Positions 1-9,105 of a stretch of DNA of 64,000 bases are shown here, one piece after another. Each line of letters starts with the position of its first letter. Within the stretch, counting starts at the first letter, position 1. Under the pieces are notes generated by a model. The model was not told where the DNA came from. It did no database searches and saw nothing but the letters and a program-made list of their open reading frames with translations. Source of the stretch: DASRJW01 sp964567755 (lineage in GTDB: Bacteria; Krumholzibacteriota; Krumholzibacteriia; G020349025). The translations under genes and the position numbers were made by a program. The DNA is taken from NCBI GenBank assembly GCA_964567755.1, contig CAZMNW010000069.1:80100-144099 (forward strand), in the 5' to 3' direction.

Positions 1-2
1 CC

Positions 3-896
3 TTCTGCAGCGTCACACCGTTCAACGGCGGGTTGTACCGGCACCGTCCGGTGGAGAACGTCATGCAGGAGCTGCGCCAGATTCGCGAAAAATACGTCCT
101 CATCGTCGATGACAACTTCGTCGGCACACGCCACGATCATGTCGCGTTCACCAAGGAGTTGCTGCGAGCCATCATCGCGGCGAACCTCGGCAAGAAGTTC
201 ATGACCCAAGTCACGATCAACATGGCGGATGACGAGGAGCTGTTGCAACTCGCGGCGAAGGCGGGAGTGTTCGGCGTCTACATCGGCTTCGAGGCCGCGA
301 CGCCAGAGGGTCTCGCGGAGGTCCACAAGAAGTTCAACCTGCAGAAGGGCCGTGACCTCAAGGCCTCGGTGCGCAAGATCCAACGCCATGGGATCATGGT
401 GGCTGGCTCGTTCATCATGGGCTTGGACATCGACAAAAAAGGCGTCGGGCGCACGATCGCGATGACGGCCCTCGACTATGGCGTCGACACGCTCAACACC
501 ATGTTCATGACCCCTCTCCCCGGCACGGAGCTGTGGCACAGAATGGAACGGGAAGGACGCATCGCTGCCAACTGCTTCCCCGAGGACTGGCAGTTCTACA
601 CTCTCACCTACCCGGTCGCCCGCTACACGCACCTGTCGTGGGCCGAGATGATTCGGGAGAACGAGATCTGTTCGCTCGAGTTCTACGCTGGCCGGCGGAT
701 CGTGCGTCGCGTGTTGCGCAGCTTTTGGGAGCGGCACCAGCCGTGGTTCACTTTGGTGGGCAACCTGTCCAATCGCGCCAACTCGCACCGCTTTCACCGC
801 AAGGTCTCCAAGGGATTGGATCTTTCGCGCGGGGAAGCGATTTCACGCGTCGAAATGCCGGACATGCAACCTGAAGCCGTTGCGGTCGGGCTCTGA
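3..896 (+). CDS. B12-binding-type radical SAM protein, C-terminal part (5' end outside window)
   Basis: The frame is open from base 3. FCSVTPFNGG precedes the first possible start (TTG at 33) and looks like the end of the Cys-rich [4Fe-4S] loop of radical SAM enzymes, so the true start lies upstream and this is a 3' fragment. Visible radical SAM barrel features include LIVDDNFVG, the YIGFEAATPEGL strand-turn and GSFIMGLD. The last ~100 residues resemble the C-terminal extension (DUF4070-like) found in cobalamin-binding radical SAM proteins that act on lipids, porphyrins or hopanoids. The substrate cannot be told from this fragment. It ends 90 bases before the next gene on the same strand. Confidence 0.85.
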   Translation, partial: FCSVTPFNGGLYRHRPVENVMQELRQIREKYVLIVDDNFVGTRHDHVAFTKELLRAIIAANLGKKFMTQVTINMADDEELLQLAAKAGVFGVYIGFEAATPEGLAEVHKKFNLQKGRDLKASVRKIQRHGIMVAGSFIMGLDIDKKGVGRTIAMTALDYGVDTLNTMFMTPLPGTELWHRMEREGRIAANCFPEDWQFYTLTYPVARYTHLSWAEMIRENEICSLEFYAGRRIVRRVLRSFWERHQPWFTLVGNLSNRANSHRFHRKVSKGLDLSRGEAISRVEMPDMQPEAVAVGL

Positions 897-985
897 TCAC
901 CGCCACGAGCGGTGCTTGCGACCACCCTGGTTCGCCCGATCATGGGGCAGCGTGCCTCCCTTCACGCGCTCGTGGGGTCCATGAC

Positions 986-2296
986 GTGCCATCGCTCGCA
1001 TCGAGACCAGGGGCGACGGACTCCTTCCATCTCGTCACCCTCACACTTCTTCTCGTCACACTCTTCCACTCGGCGGCCTCGCAGGCGCAACCCACGTCGC
1101 GCCTGCACACCGTCACGCCTTCGACCTTGCACGCGATGCTTGCGACGCTCACTGGCGCCGACGGTGATCTGCCGGCAGGAACGCATTTGCGGCTCGCAGC
1201 GGGAGACTATGAATTGCGCCCGCGGGCGTACACCGATTCGACTTGCGGCAACTGCGAGGATCCGAGCACGCGGGTCGAAGCGACCGTCGGCTTGCGCCTG
1301 TCCGGCTTCGGCATCGTGCTGGAGGGCGTGCATGCCGATTCCGTTCGCATCCGCACCCGCGCCGGTTATGGCATCCTGTTCGATGGGTGTGCGGAATGCC
1401 GTTTGGCCAACGTGACGTTGACCGACGGGGTGCGCGATCCGGATCCAAACGCCACCGATGCGGCCGTGGTAGTGAAACATGCGGCGGTGCGGGTGGAGAA
1501 CTGCCGGATTCGTGACAACATCGGCGACTTCGCCACCGTCACGCATGTCGTGGTTGGGATCATCGGCATCGCGGGGCGCGAGGAGGCCAGGATCGAGGCG
1601 GTCGGGAATCACATCCTGCGCAACTCGTGGGATGGCATTGCCCTCTACCGTGGGGCGCAAGCGACCATCGAGAACAACCGCATCGATGGTGTCGACAAGG
1701 CGCGTGGCAAGCAGATCGGCGGCGGGCGTGGCGTGGGGATCGGCCTCACCTGGGACGCCCGCGCCACGGTGCGGCGGAACCACGTGACGCGTTACTGGAA
1801 GGGAATCGGTGTTTTCGTCGACGCGCGTGCCGATGTGCGGGAGAACGTCATCGAGGACATCCTCACCTGGGGAATCGCGTACTGGGATGCGGGGTCGGGC
1901 AAACCCGTGGCGCGGATCGAACGGAATGTCGTCTACGCCACCGGCGCTTGCGGCATCTCTTTGGCTCGCGACCGCGCTTCCGCGCCCGGCGATCCGGAAC
2001 CCGGGTTCTGCAGCAGCAACGTCGTGGTCGACACCGGGAGGAATCCCGAGTATGACGACGGCGAGACCTATTGCGTTCAGCAGCCCATTGCGGTCGTGTC
2101 CTTGCCGCCGGGCTTCGCCGTCGACGCCAACGCCTTGTTCCAGAACCGCAGGCCACCCGGGGCCGCGTCCGACGATCTTGCGCCTGCGGACTTCGCGCAT
2201 CTTGCCGCACCGGTCGTGTCCCAGCTCTCGGCGCTGCCGCTTTTCCGCGAGTCGCTCGCCCTTGCCACGTTGCGACGTGTTCTCGCCAACAATTAG
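986..2296 (+). CDS. Secreted right-handed parallel beta-helix protein
   Basis: 436 codons from a GTG start. An N-terminal hydrophobic stretch (about residues 16-33, ending SAASQA) looks like a Sec signal peptide. From about residue 100 to 330 the protein has short repeats of the pattern N-hydrophobic-hydrophobic plus G(I/V)(A/G), for example NHILRNSWDGIALY and NHVTRYWKGIGVFV, typical of the Beta_helix/NosD-type fold. Paired Cys (CGNCED, DGCAEC) could form disulfides outside the cytoplasm. No catalytic residues of a polysaccharide lyase are obvious, so only the fold and export are called. The start is uncertain because no good ribosome site precedes the GTG. Confidence 0.75.
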   Translation: MPSLASRPGATDSFHLVTLTLLLVTLFHSAASQAQPTSRLHTVTPSTLHAMLATLTGADGDLPAGTHLRLAAGDYELRPRAYTDSTCGNCEDPSTRVEATVGLRLSGFGIVLEGVHADSVRIRTRAGYGILFDGCAECRLANVTLTDGVRDPDPNATDAAVVVKHAAVRVENCRIRDNIGDFATVTHVVVGIIGIAGREEARIEAVGNHILRNSWDGIALYRGAQATIENNRIDGVDKARGKQIGGGRGVGIGLTWDARATVRRNHVTRYWKGIGVFVDARADVRENVIEDILTWGIAYWDAGSGKPVARIERNVVYATGACGISLARDRASAPGDPEPGFCSSNVVVDTGRNPEYDDGETYCVQQPIAVVSLPPGFAVDANALFQNRRPPGAASDDLAPADFAHLAAPVVSQLSALPLFRESLALATLRRVLANN

Positions 2297-2351
2297 ATGC
2301 CCCATCACTTCGACACGCGCCCACGGGCTGCGACAAAGTGAGGCCGAGACG

Positions 2352-3557
2352 ATGAAGGCAACCGAGCTGTCGGTGAGCGAAGCGCGACGCATCGCGCTGG
2401 CGGCGCAGGGGGCAGACCTGGCCCGGCCGCGCCGCCCCGGAATCACTCATCTCCGCCGTCTGGTGCACCGACTCGGGTTGCTACAGATCGATTCCGTCAA
2501 TGTGCTCATCCCCGCACACTACATGGTGCCTTTTTCACGCCTCGGCCCCTACGACACCACACGCTTGGACGATCTCGTCTATCGCCGCCGCGAGTTCACG
2601 GAACAATGGGCACGCGAAGCCTCGATCGTTCCCGTCGCCACCTGGCCGCTGTTGCGCTACCGCATGCAAGATCATGATCGGCGCGAGCGCGCCACGGCGG
2701 CGTTCCTGGCCGCGAACGCGAGGTACGCCAACCGCGTGCTGCGCGCCGTGCGGACGCGGGGGCCGCTCGTGGCCGCCGACATCCCGGAACCCGATGCACC
2801 ACGGCGCCCCCGGCGCGGCTTCTGGGACTGGAGCGTGGCCAAGACTGCACTGGAGGCGCACTTCGCCCGCGGCACGCTCGCCGTGGCCGACCGTCGCGGC
2901 ACCAACCAGGCGCGTGTGTACGACTTGACCACGCGTGTGCTGCCGGCGCGGGTGCGCCACCGCCGCATCGACCGCGCCACGGCGCAACGCGAGCTGTTGC
3001 AGCGCGCCGCTCGCGCACATGGAATCGGCACCGCCGGCGATCTCGCCGATTACCACCGCATGCCGATCCGCGAGGCGCGCCAACGCCTCGACGAACTGGT
3101 CACATCGGGCGCGCTCGAGGCCGTGCGTGTCGAGGGCTGGAAGGAACAGGCGTTCTTGCATCCGCAGGCCGAGCATCCACGCCGCATCGCAGCCTGCATG
3201 CTGCTTTCGCCATTCGATCCCATCGTTTGGCATCGGCCCCGCGTCGCGCGTTTGTTTGATTTCGACTACGTTCTCGAGATCTGGGTGCCCAGAGCCGAAC
3301 GCCGTTGGGGATACTACGTGCTGCCGTTTCTACTCGGGGAACGTCTCGTAGCCCGTGTCGATCTCAAGGCGGATCGAGAACGGCGCCATCTGCTCGTGCA
3401 CGCCGCTTATCGGGAGCCGCATGCGCGTGCGGATGCAGTTGCCGCGGCGCTTGCCCGTGAACTGCGGACGCTCGCGGCGTGGCTGCAATTGGACGCTGTC
3501 GTGGTGGGCCGTCGCGGCAATCTAGCGACGGCGCTGGCGCGCGCGCTTCGCGCCTGA
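2352..3557 (+). CDS. YcaQ/AlkZ-like winged-helix DNA glycosylase
   Basis: 401 residues. The ATG at 2352 follows a GTGAGG ribosome site; the open frame extends further upstream, over the beta-helix gene, and is ignored. The protein belongs to the winged-helix family (COG3214, HTH_42) that includes E. coli YcaQ and Streptomyces AlkZ, which unhook interstrand crosslinks and remove bulky alkylated bases. The QxD catalytic signature of the YcaQ branch is visible as LLQIDSVNV (Q45, D47). Later family features include QWAREASIVP and the C-terminal DLKADRERRHLLVHAAY. It is likely a stand-alone repair enzyme; neighbours give no further context. Confidence 0.85.
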   Translation: MKATELSVSEARRIALAAQGADLARPRRPGITHLRRLVHRLGLLQIDSVNVLIPAHYMVPFSRLGPYDTTRLDDLVYRRREFTEQWAREASIVPVATWPLLRYRMQDHDRRERATAAFLAANARYANRVLRAVRTRGPLVAADIPEPDAPRRPRRGFWDWSVAKTALEAHFARGTLAVADRRGTNQARVYDLTTRVLPARVRHRRIDRATAQRELLQRAARAHGIGTAGDLADYHRMPIREARQRLDELVTSGALEAVRVEGWKEQAFLHPQAEHPRRIAACMLLSPFDPIVWHRPRVARLFDFDYVLEIWVPRAERRWGYYVLPFLLGERLVARVDLKADRERRHLLVHAAYREPHARADAVAAALARELRTLAAWLQLDAVVVGRRGNLATALARALRA

Positions 3558-3563
3558 CACCGC

Positions 3564-4991
3564 TCACACGCGAAGCGTGAAGCGAGTTCCTTGCTGCAAT
3601 CGACTGTCCACCGTGAGGGTGCCGCCCATGGCATCGACGGCGCGTTTGACCATCGACAGACCGAGACCTAGGCCACGGATCTGTCCAGTAAAATCCGACT
3701 CCACTTGATAGAAGCGTTCGAAGATGCGTTCGAGATGCTCGGGCGGAATGCCAGGACCATCATCGATGACCTCGACCACCGCTTCATCCCCGACGCGACG
3801 CAGGTCGACCCTCACGTGCACCGTCTGCCCGCCGAACTTGATGGCGTTGTGCACCAGCTCGGCCAGCGCCTCGACGAAAAGTGTGGAATCCACCCGAATG
3901 TCCCCCTGTCCCGCTTCCACATCGACGCGAACCGACAAGTCCTTGACTCGCAGGTGTGTGCGTAGCTCGCGCGCCAGCTCCGCCAGCGTCAGGGTTCGGC
4001 ACTGCAGATGTTGCAACCTTCGCGTCCATTCCATGTAGATGAAGATCCCGTCCACGACCCCACGCAGCTCGGCCGCCGCATCCGCAATCGCTTGCACTGC
4101 CTGCTGCTGCGGCGCGGGGAGCGAGCCACAGCCACCATCGAGGAGCACTTCCGACCACGAGGTCACCACGGTGAGCGGCGTCCGCAGTTTGTGACTCACC
4201 AGCGACAGGACATCCTGCTGCAACTTGTGTTCGAGGTGCTCACGCGTGACGTCACGGACCGAGAGCACGGCTCCGGTCGGATTTCCCTGCGGGTCTCGCA
4301 CCGGTCGCAGCGAGACGCGCAAATACAGCGCCGGCTCGACACGGTGCACGACGAAATCGCGTGATTCTCCGCGTTCCACCGCCGCCTCCAGGTCTTCCGG
4401 TGCGCCCTCCAGATGTTCCCACGCTTGCGCTAGCCACTGCACGTCGTGCCCAAGCGCCAGCCAGCGCCGCGCGCTGGCACTGATTTCGCGCACTCGCGCG
4501 GTCACGTCGAGAATGAGGACTCCATCGCTCACGTCGCCGAGGACGAGTTCCAGCTTTTGCCGTTCGTCCACCTGCCGGCGCAGGTAGGAAAGTCGGAGCG
4601 TCGATTGAACGCGCGCGAGCAGCTCCGCTTGGCTCACGGGCTTCGCCAAGTAGTCGTCGGCACCGGACTCGAGGCCGCGCAAGCGATGATCCAGGTCATC
4701 CAACGCCGTGACCATGACCACCGGGACCAGCCGCGCGACCTCACTTTCACGCAGCCGTCGCGCAACCTCGAAGCCGTCCATCTCGGGCATGTTCACGTCG
4801 AGAAGAATCAGCTCCGGCCGCAGCCGTTCGGCACTGGCGAGAGCCTCCGGTCCCGAGGTCGCCTGCACCACCCGATACCCGGCAGGGGCGAGCATTGCCT
4901 CGAAGAGCTCGCAATTGAGCGCGTTGTCGTCGACAACGAGGATGCACGCGCCTTGGGCGGTCACGGATTCACCCAACGTCTCTGGCATCAT
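3564..4991 (-). CDS. Hybrid histidine kinase: REC-PAS-HisKA-HATPase
   Basis: 475 residues. The start is ATG at 4991, overlapping the stop of the upstream response regulator as ATGA. Residues ~15-130 form a receiver domain (CILVVDDN, phospho-acceptor Asp in LLDVNMPEMDG, Lys in YLAKPVS). A PAS-like segment follows, then a HisKA helix with the phospho-accepting His in LVSHKLRTPL. The HATPase has an N box (ELVHNAIKFG), a G1 box (DDGPGIP) and GLGLGLSMVK. No membrane segment is present, so it is cytosolic. The domain order suits a middle or late member of a phosphorelay whose receiver is charged by the upstream kinase. Confidence 0.92.
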   Translation of the reverse strand: MMPETLGESVTAQGACILVVDDNALNCELFEAMLAPAGYRVVQATSGPEALASAERLRPELILLDVNMPEMDGFEVARRLRESEVARLVPVVMVTALDDLDHRLRGLESGADDYLAKPVSQAELLARVQSTLRLSYLRRQVDERQKLELVLGDVSDGVLILDVTARVREISASARRWLALGHDVQWLAQAWEHLEGAPEDLEAAVERGESRDFVVHRVEPALYLRVSLRPVRDPQGNPTGAVLSVRDVTREHLEHKLQQDVLSLVSHKLRTPLTVVTSWSEVLLDGGCGSLPAPQQQAVQAIADAAAELRGVVDGIFIYMEWTRRLQHLQCRTLTLAELARELRTHLRVKDLSVRVDVEAGQGDIRVDSTLFVEALAELVHNAIKFGGQTVHVRVDLRRVGDEAVVEVIDDGPGIPPEHLERIFERFYQVESDFTGQIRGLGLGLSMVKRAVDAMGGTLTVDSRLQQGTRFTLRV

Positions 4992-5389
4992 GCGACATGC
5001 TCCGCGGCGTGAATAATGCGTTCGACGATTTCGGGGAGAGCACGAGTGTCCACCGGCTTCGACAGGTGCAGAATGCATCCGGCATCGAGGCAGCGTTTCT
5101 CGTCTTCCCTCTTCACGTGTGCGGTGACAGCGACGATTGGGATCGCTGCTGTCACTGGATCGGCGCGCAGACACCGCGCTGCCTCCAGGCCGTCCATTTC
5201 AGCCATCTGCACGTCCATGAGGATGGCATCCGGCCGTTCACGACGGGCGATATCGATGCCGGTGGCCGCAGTGTTGGCACACAGGATTTCGTAGCCCGCG
5301 CTCTCCAACACAATTTGCACCAGCTCCATATTGAGCTCGTCATCCTCGATCAAGAGCACTCGTCCGCGTTTTTTGGGTTTGCGCCTCAC
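4988..5389 (-). CDS. Single-domain response regulator (REC only)
   Basis: 133 residues, essentially one CheY/DivK-like receiver domain: acidic pair in VLLIEDDE, phospho-acceptor Asp in ILMDVQMAEMDG, Thr/Ala in IVAVTAHV and Lys in HLSKPVD. There is no output domain, so it probably shuttles phosphate or acts by protein contact. It overlaps both neighbours by four bases (ATGA with the kinase gene upstream and with the REC-PAS-kinase gene downstream), which implies translational coupling and fixed stoichiometry within one operon. Confidence 0.93.
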   Translation of the reverse strand: MRRKPKKRGRVLLIEDDELNMELVQIVLESAGYEILCANTAATGIDIARRERPDAILMDVQMAEMDGLEAARCLRADPVTAAIPIVAVTAHVKREDEKRCLDAGCILHLSKPVDTRALPEIVERIIHAAEHVA

Positions 5390-7335
5390 GAGGATCTGCC
5401 CCCGAGCACGGTAGATTGCGGCGACGGAAGTTGCGCCGTGGTGCGATGTGCGCTCTCCACCCGCGCCGGTCCTTCACCCCAGGGCCAGAGCACGCGTTCG
5501 GTTTGCGCTTCAGAGTCGACTGCCGGCGCGATGGTCGTATCCGGCTCGACCGTGGCTGCCACGGCTGGTGCCTCCAAGAGATCGGCGCTCGACACGGCTG
5601 CGGACCCAGCCGCTCCCATTTCTGGCACGCGCACGGCAGCCTCACCGGCGTACTCGAGCGGGATGAAAAAAATGAAGCAACTGCCGGCCTGGCGCTGACT
5701 GGTGAACCAGATCTCGCCGCCGAGCAAACGCACGATGCGACGCGTCAACGCCAAGCCGAGGCCAGTGCCTTCCTGGAGCCGCGCGTAGGAGGAGTCGAGC
5801 TGCTGGAAGGGAACGAAAATCTTCTCGTGATCTTCCGGCGCGATGCCGATGCCGGTGTCGCGTACCTCCACCAGCACATACTCTTCGTCCCCAATGGTCT
5901 CGCGGCGACCCGCCGGCAGCACGTGGCTGATGGGTTCGGCGCGCAAGGCAGCGCCGCTCAAGCACCGGACCTCGACATCCACCCGCCCGTCCACGGGCGT
6001 GAACTTGATCGCATTCGACAGCAGGTTGAACATGACTTGTTTGAAGAGCTTGGGGTCACTGTGCGCGACGCGTGCCGGCACCGGCCCGCAGTGCAGCTGA
6101 ATGCCCTTCTTGAGGCTCAGATTCCGCACCAGGACCTGAATCTCCTCGAGGCTCTGGCCCAGATCGACCGCCTGGGGTACGACCTCCATCTTGCCGGCCT
6201 CGATCTTCGAGAGATCGAGGAGATCGTTGATCAGCCGCAACAGATGCCGGCCGCTGGTGATGGTGTTCTCGGTGAAACGCCGCTGCTTTTCGTTCAGCTT
6301 GCCAAATTTTTCGTCCAAGAGCACCTCGGAAAAGCCGATGATGCCATTGAGTGGCGTGCGCAGCTCATGCGACATGATCGCCAGAAACTCGGATTTCATG
6401 CGGCTGGCCTTGGCGATCTCTTCGTTCTTGCGCAGCAACGTTTTGTTGGCTTCCTCGAGTTTTTCCGTGTTCGCGCGCAGCGATTCGAGATAGCTGCCGG
6501 CGAGCTCGTGTGAGCGTTGGATCTCGTTGGCCATCTGGTTCCACGACACCGCCAGCTGCCCGAACTCGTCGCGTGAGCGCACCGCGAGCCACAAGCTGAA
6601 ATCGCCACGCGCGACGCGGCGATTGCCTTCCATCAGTTGTGCCAATGGCCGAATGAGTCGATGCACGACCAGCGCAGCGGCGATACTGCCCGCCAGCGCC
6701 ACCACGATGCCCAGCAGTCCCGCGAGCTGGCTCATGGCTGCGATCCGATCCTCGGCCTCCTGGGTCGTCATGCGTAAGCGCACGCTGCCGATGCGCTCGC
6801 TCTCTCCCGTTTCGCGCGCCACTAGCAAGATGTCGTCGTCGCGCGCTGCTTCCAACGTCACGGGGGCGACGACCTCCAGATAACGCACGCCGCCGGCCGC
6901 ACGCATCCACGCGGTGCGCGTCCCGCCGACATATTCCTCGCTGGATTCGGCGCTCAGACGCAATGAATCGAGGTCCGCTCCCACCCGAATGACCGGCACT
7001 GCGGAAGCGTCCTCGAATTGCACCGACACCACCTCGGCATGCTCGAGCAGACCTCGACCGAGGCGCTGCAATGAAGCCGCGTTCTGGGTCACCAGCGGCA
7101 GCTGGCAGTTGTAGGCCACGTTCTCGGTGAGCGCGACAGCCCGGCGCGTCAGGCCATCGCGAATCGTGACTTCTTGCTGATGCGTCAGGAAGGTCGTAAT
7201 CAGCACCACCACCGCCAGGATCATCGCCCCAATGACGATGGCGAACTTCGTCTTGAGCGTGAGCGGCGGCAGAACCTGAACGATCGATGGCATGAGATGA
7301 CTCGGTTCCCTCGACAACTGCGCCAGGCGCTTCAT
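5386..7335 (-). CDS. Membrane sensor histidine kinase with HAMP domain
   Basis: 649 residues, first gene of the minus-strand phosphorelay operon. Membrane segments lie at about residues 31-51 and 206-228, enclosing a ~150-residue extracytoplasmic sensor domain. A HAMP linker follows (RPLAQLMEGNRRVARGDF), then a coiled coil, HisKA (FLAIMSHELRTPLNGIIGF) and HATPase (NLLSNAIKFTP, VEVRDTGIGI, GTGLGLALTRR). The last ~80 residues are an unusual Ala/Pro/Val-rich tail with no receiver domain; the following gene supplies one separately. An in-frame Met at residue 15 is an alternative start. The signal sensed is unknown. Confidence 0.93.
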   Translation of the reverse strand: MKRLAQLSREPSHLMPSIVQVLPPLTLKTKFAIVIGAMILAVVVLITTFLTHQQEVTIRDGLTRRAVALTENVAYNCQLPLVTQNAASLQRLGRGLLEHAEVVSVQFEDASAVPVIRVGADLDSLRLSAESSEEYVGGTRTAWMRAAGGVRYLEVVAPVTLEAARDDDILLVARETGESERIGSVRLRMTTQEAEDRIAAMSQLAGLLGIVVALAGSIAAALVVHRLIRPLAQLMEGNRRVARGDFSLWLAVRSRDEFGQLAVSWNQMANEIQRSHELAGSYLESLRANTEKLEEANKTLLRKNEEIAKASRMKSEFLAIMSHELRTPLNGIIGFSEVLLDEKFGKLNEKQRRFTENTITSGRHLLRLINDLLDLSKIEAGKMEVVPQAVDLGQSLEEIQVLVRNLSLKKGIQLHCGPVPARVAHSDPKLFKQVMFNLLSNAIKFTPVDGRVDVEVRCLSGAALRAEPISHVLPAGRRETIGDEEYVLVEVRDTGIGIAPEDHEKIFVPFQQLDSSYARLQEGTGLGLALTRRIVRLLGGEIWFTSQRQAGSCFIFFIPLEYAGEAAVRVPEMGAAGSAAVSSADLLEAPAVAATVEPDTTIAPAVDSEAQTERVLWPWGEGPARVESAHRTTAQLPSPQSTVLGGRSS

Positions 7336-7570
7336 GACCTGAACAGGATCCGCTCACCATGGCCGGCGGGGGTGTCGGGGCCTGCTCTTGGCGCCAACCA
7401 CAGCCCGGCTCGGCTGGGGTTTCTCCTGCATTCACAACTGCTTGCAACCTGCGTTCCACGCTGCGCCGAGCGCGTGGCCGCGTTGTCCGTTATCATTCCG
7501 CGGCGCCCGTCTGGATCGGCGGTGTCTGGAGCCAACGGCTATCGCCGTCACGGGTGTGCGCTGGGACGAA

Positions 7571-8344
7571 GTGAAACCAGGGGTCGAGTTGCTCGAAGAA
7601 ATTTTGCAGGACAAGCGCGATGAAATCGCCCAGCTGGACGCGAAGCTGGTGCGCAACGTCCGGCCCAGCGCACGCGACCTGCGCTACGCCATCGGCACCG
7701 GCCGCGAGGACACCGTATTTTTTGCCGAACTCAAACGCCGCGATCCATGGAATGGTGCGATGTCTCCGGATCTCGACCTCACGTCCATGGCCACGACGCT
7801 GCAAGAAGCCGGAATCGGCGCCTTCGTCGTCGCCACAGAATCGCGGCACTGGGGTGGGAATCGCGACGATCTCGCCGCTCTCGACCATGGCGGTGTCCAA
7901 GTCCCGTTGGTCCAACATGACTTCATCCTCGACGAGCTGCAGATTCACGACTCTCGCCGACTTGGAGCCGATTCGGTGTTCCTGATTCCGTCGTTGCTGT
8001 CGGTGGAACGCCTGCAGAGCGCCTTGCGCACCGCGCGCTCGTTGCACATGGTGGCTGTGGCCCTGGTGGCGAACGGCGCCGAGCTCGACATGGCTTTGGC
8101 GACCGATGCAGCCATCATCGCCATCTCCAATCGCGATCTCGAATCCGGGCGCATCGATCTGGGCACCACGCTCGCGCTGGCGCCGCGGATCCCGATGTCA
8201 CGCTCGGTCATCTCGTGCTTCGGGATCCGCAGTGCTGCCGATGCGCGCACCCTGCATGGGCATGTCGATGCCATTTGCCTCGGCACGGCATTGCTCCGCG
8301 CCAGGGATCCGCTCGCTTTCCTCGCGGAGCTGGCAGGCGCATGA
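7571..8344 (+). CDS. Indole-3-glycerol-phosphate-synthase-like protein with degenerate active site
   Basis: 257 residues from GTG at 7571; the frame is open further upstream but looks non-coding there. Alignment by eye to TrpC (IGPS, TIM barrel) is clear along the length: FFAELKRRDPWNGAM for the first substrate-binding strand, VVATESRHWGG, VPLVQHDFILDELQI, GADSVFLI and AISNRDLESGRIDL. However, the catalytic acid Lys (K of KDFI, K110 in Sulfolobus IGPS) is His here, the Glu of LVEVH is Leu, the Asn of the INxR motif is Ser and the Glu of SESGI is Cys. It is therefore probably not an active IGPS. It overlaps the following GT2 gene as ATGA, so it may serve glycan synthesis. A diverged isomerase-like activity is possible. 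Confidence 0.8.
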   Translation: MKPGVELLEEILQDKRDEIAQLDAKLVRNVRPSARDLRYAIGTGREDTVFFAELKRRDPWNGAMSPDLDLTSMATTLQEAGIGAFVVATESRHWGGNRDDLAALDHGGVQVPLVQHDFILDELQIHDSRRLGADSVFLIPSLLSVERLQSALRTARSLHMVAVALVANGAELDMALATDAAIIAISNRDLESGRIDLGTTLALAPRIPMSRSVISCFGIRSAADARTLHGHVDAICLGTALLRARDPLAFLAELAGA

Positions 8345-9105
8345 ACCTGAGCGCAATTTCCGTCATCATCACGACGTACAACGAAGAGAAAAACATCGAG
8401 CGCTGTCTCGAGCCACTGCAAGGCTTCGGGGAGATTCTGCTGGTCGATTCACACAGCACCGATCGCACCCGCGAAATCGCCGCCCGCCATGCCGTGCGCA
8501 CGGTTTCACGCCCGTATGAGTCGGCCGCGAAGCAGAAGAACTGGGCTCTGCAACAAGTGACGCACGACTGGGTGTTGATTCTGGATGCAGACGAGGCTTT
8601 ATCCGCCGAATTGAAGCGAGAGATCGAAACCTTGGACTCCTCGTCGGGGTGCAACGGCTACTGGATCCACCGCGCGAGTGATTACCTCGGTCATCGCATC
8701 CGCTTTTGCGGCTGGCAGCGGGACAAGGTGCTACGTTTGATCCACCGCCACAAGGCGCGCTACCGCGAGACCGAGGTGCACGAGGAGATCGTCCTCGATG
8801 GCGAGCCCGGATTCCTGCGCCACCGGTTGCGGCACTACCCTTACGCCAGCATCGAGCATCACGTACGCAAGATCAACACGTACACTACGCGCGGCGCCTT
8901 GGACTTCGCTCGCCGCGGCGGCCGCTTCCCGCTCCTGCGTCTGCTCGTGCATCCGCCACTCCGCTTCCTGCGCATGTACATCGTTCGGGGCGGCGTGTTC
9001 GACGGCCTTCCCGGTCTGCTCCTGTGCCTGTTGTCGTCGTACAGCGTCATGCTCAAATATGCCAAGGCGTGGGAATTGACACGGCATCGCTCGCCGGGAG
9101 TATGA
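8341..9105 (+). CDS. Family 2 glycosyltransferase (WaaE/KdtX-like)
   Basis: 254 residues; ATG at 8341 overlaps the preceding stop (ATGA). It is a GT-A fold enzyme: N-terminal ISVIITTYNEEKNIERCL, sugar-nucleotide binding region ILLVDSHSTDRT and the metal-binding motif in VLILDADEAL. The downstream YRETEVHEEI and the C-terminal amphipathic or membrane-associated helices resemble the lipopolysaccharide-core glycosyltransferase group (WaaE-like). It likely acts at the inner face of the cytoplasmic membrane. It is the middle gene of a coupled three-gene unit (IGPS-like, GT2, GT4). Confidence 0.9.
   Translation: MNLSAISVIITTYNEEKNIERCLEPLQGFGEILLVDSHSTDRTREIAARHAVRTVSRPYESAAKQKNWALQQVTHDWVLILDADEALSAELKREIETLDSSSGCNGYWIHRASDYLGHRIRFCGWQRDKVLRLIHRHKARYRETEVHEEIVLDGEPGFLRHRLRHYPYASIEHHVRKINTYTTRGALDFARRGGRFPLLRLLVHPPLRFLRMYIVRGGVFDGLPGLLLCLLSSYSVMLKYAKAWELTRHRSPGV

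Noticed and set aside
962..2446. 494-codon minus-strand open frame opposite the beta-helix gene
   Set aside because: The plus-strand product has a signal peptide and repeat pattern; the antisense frame has neither.
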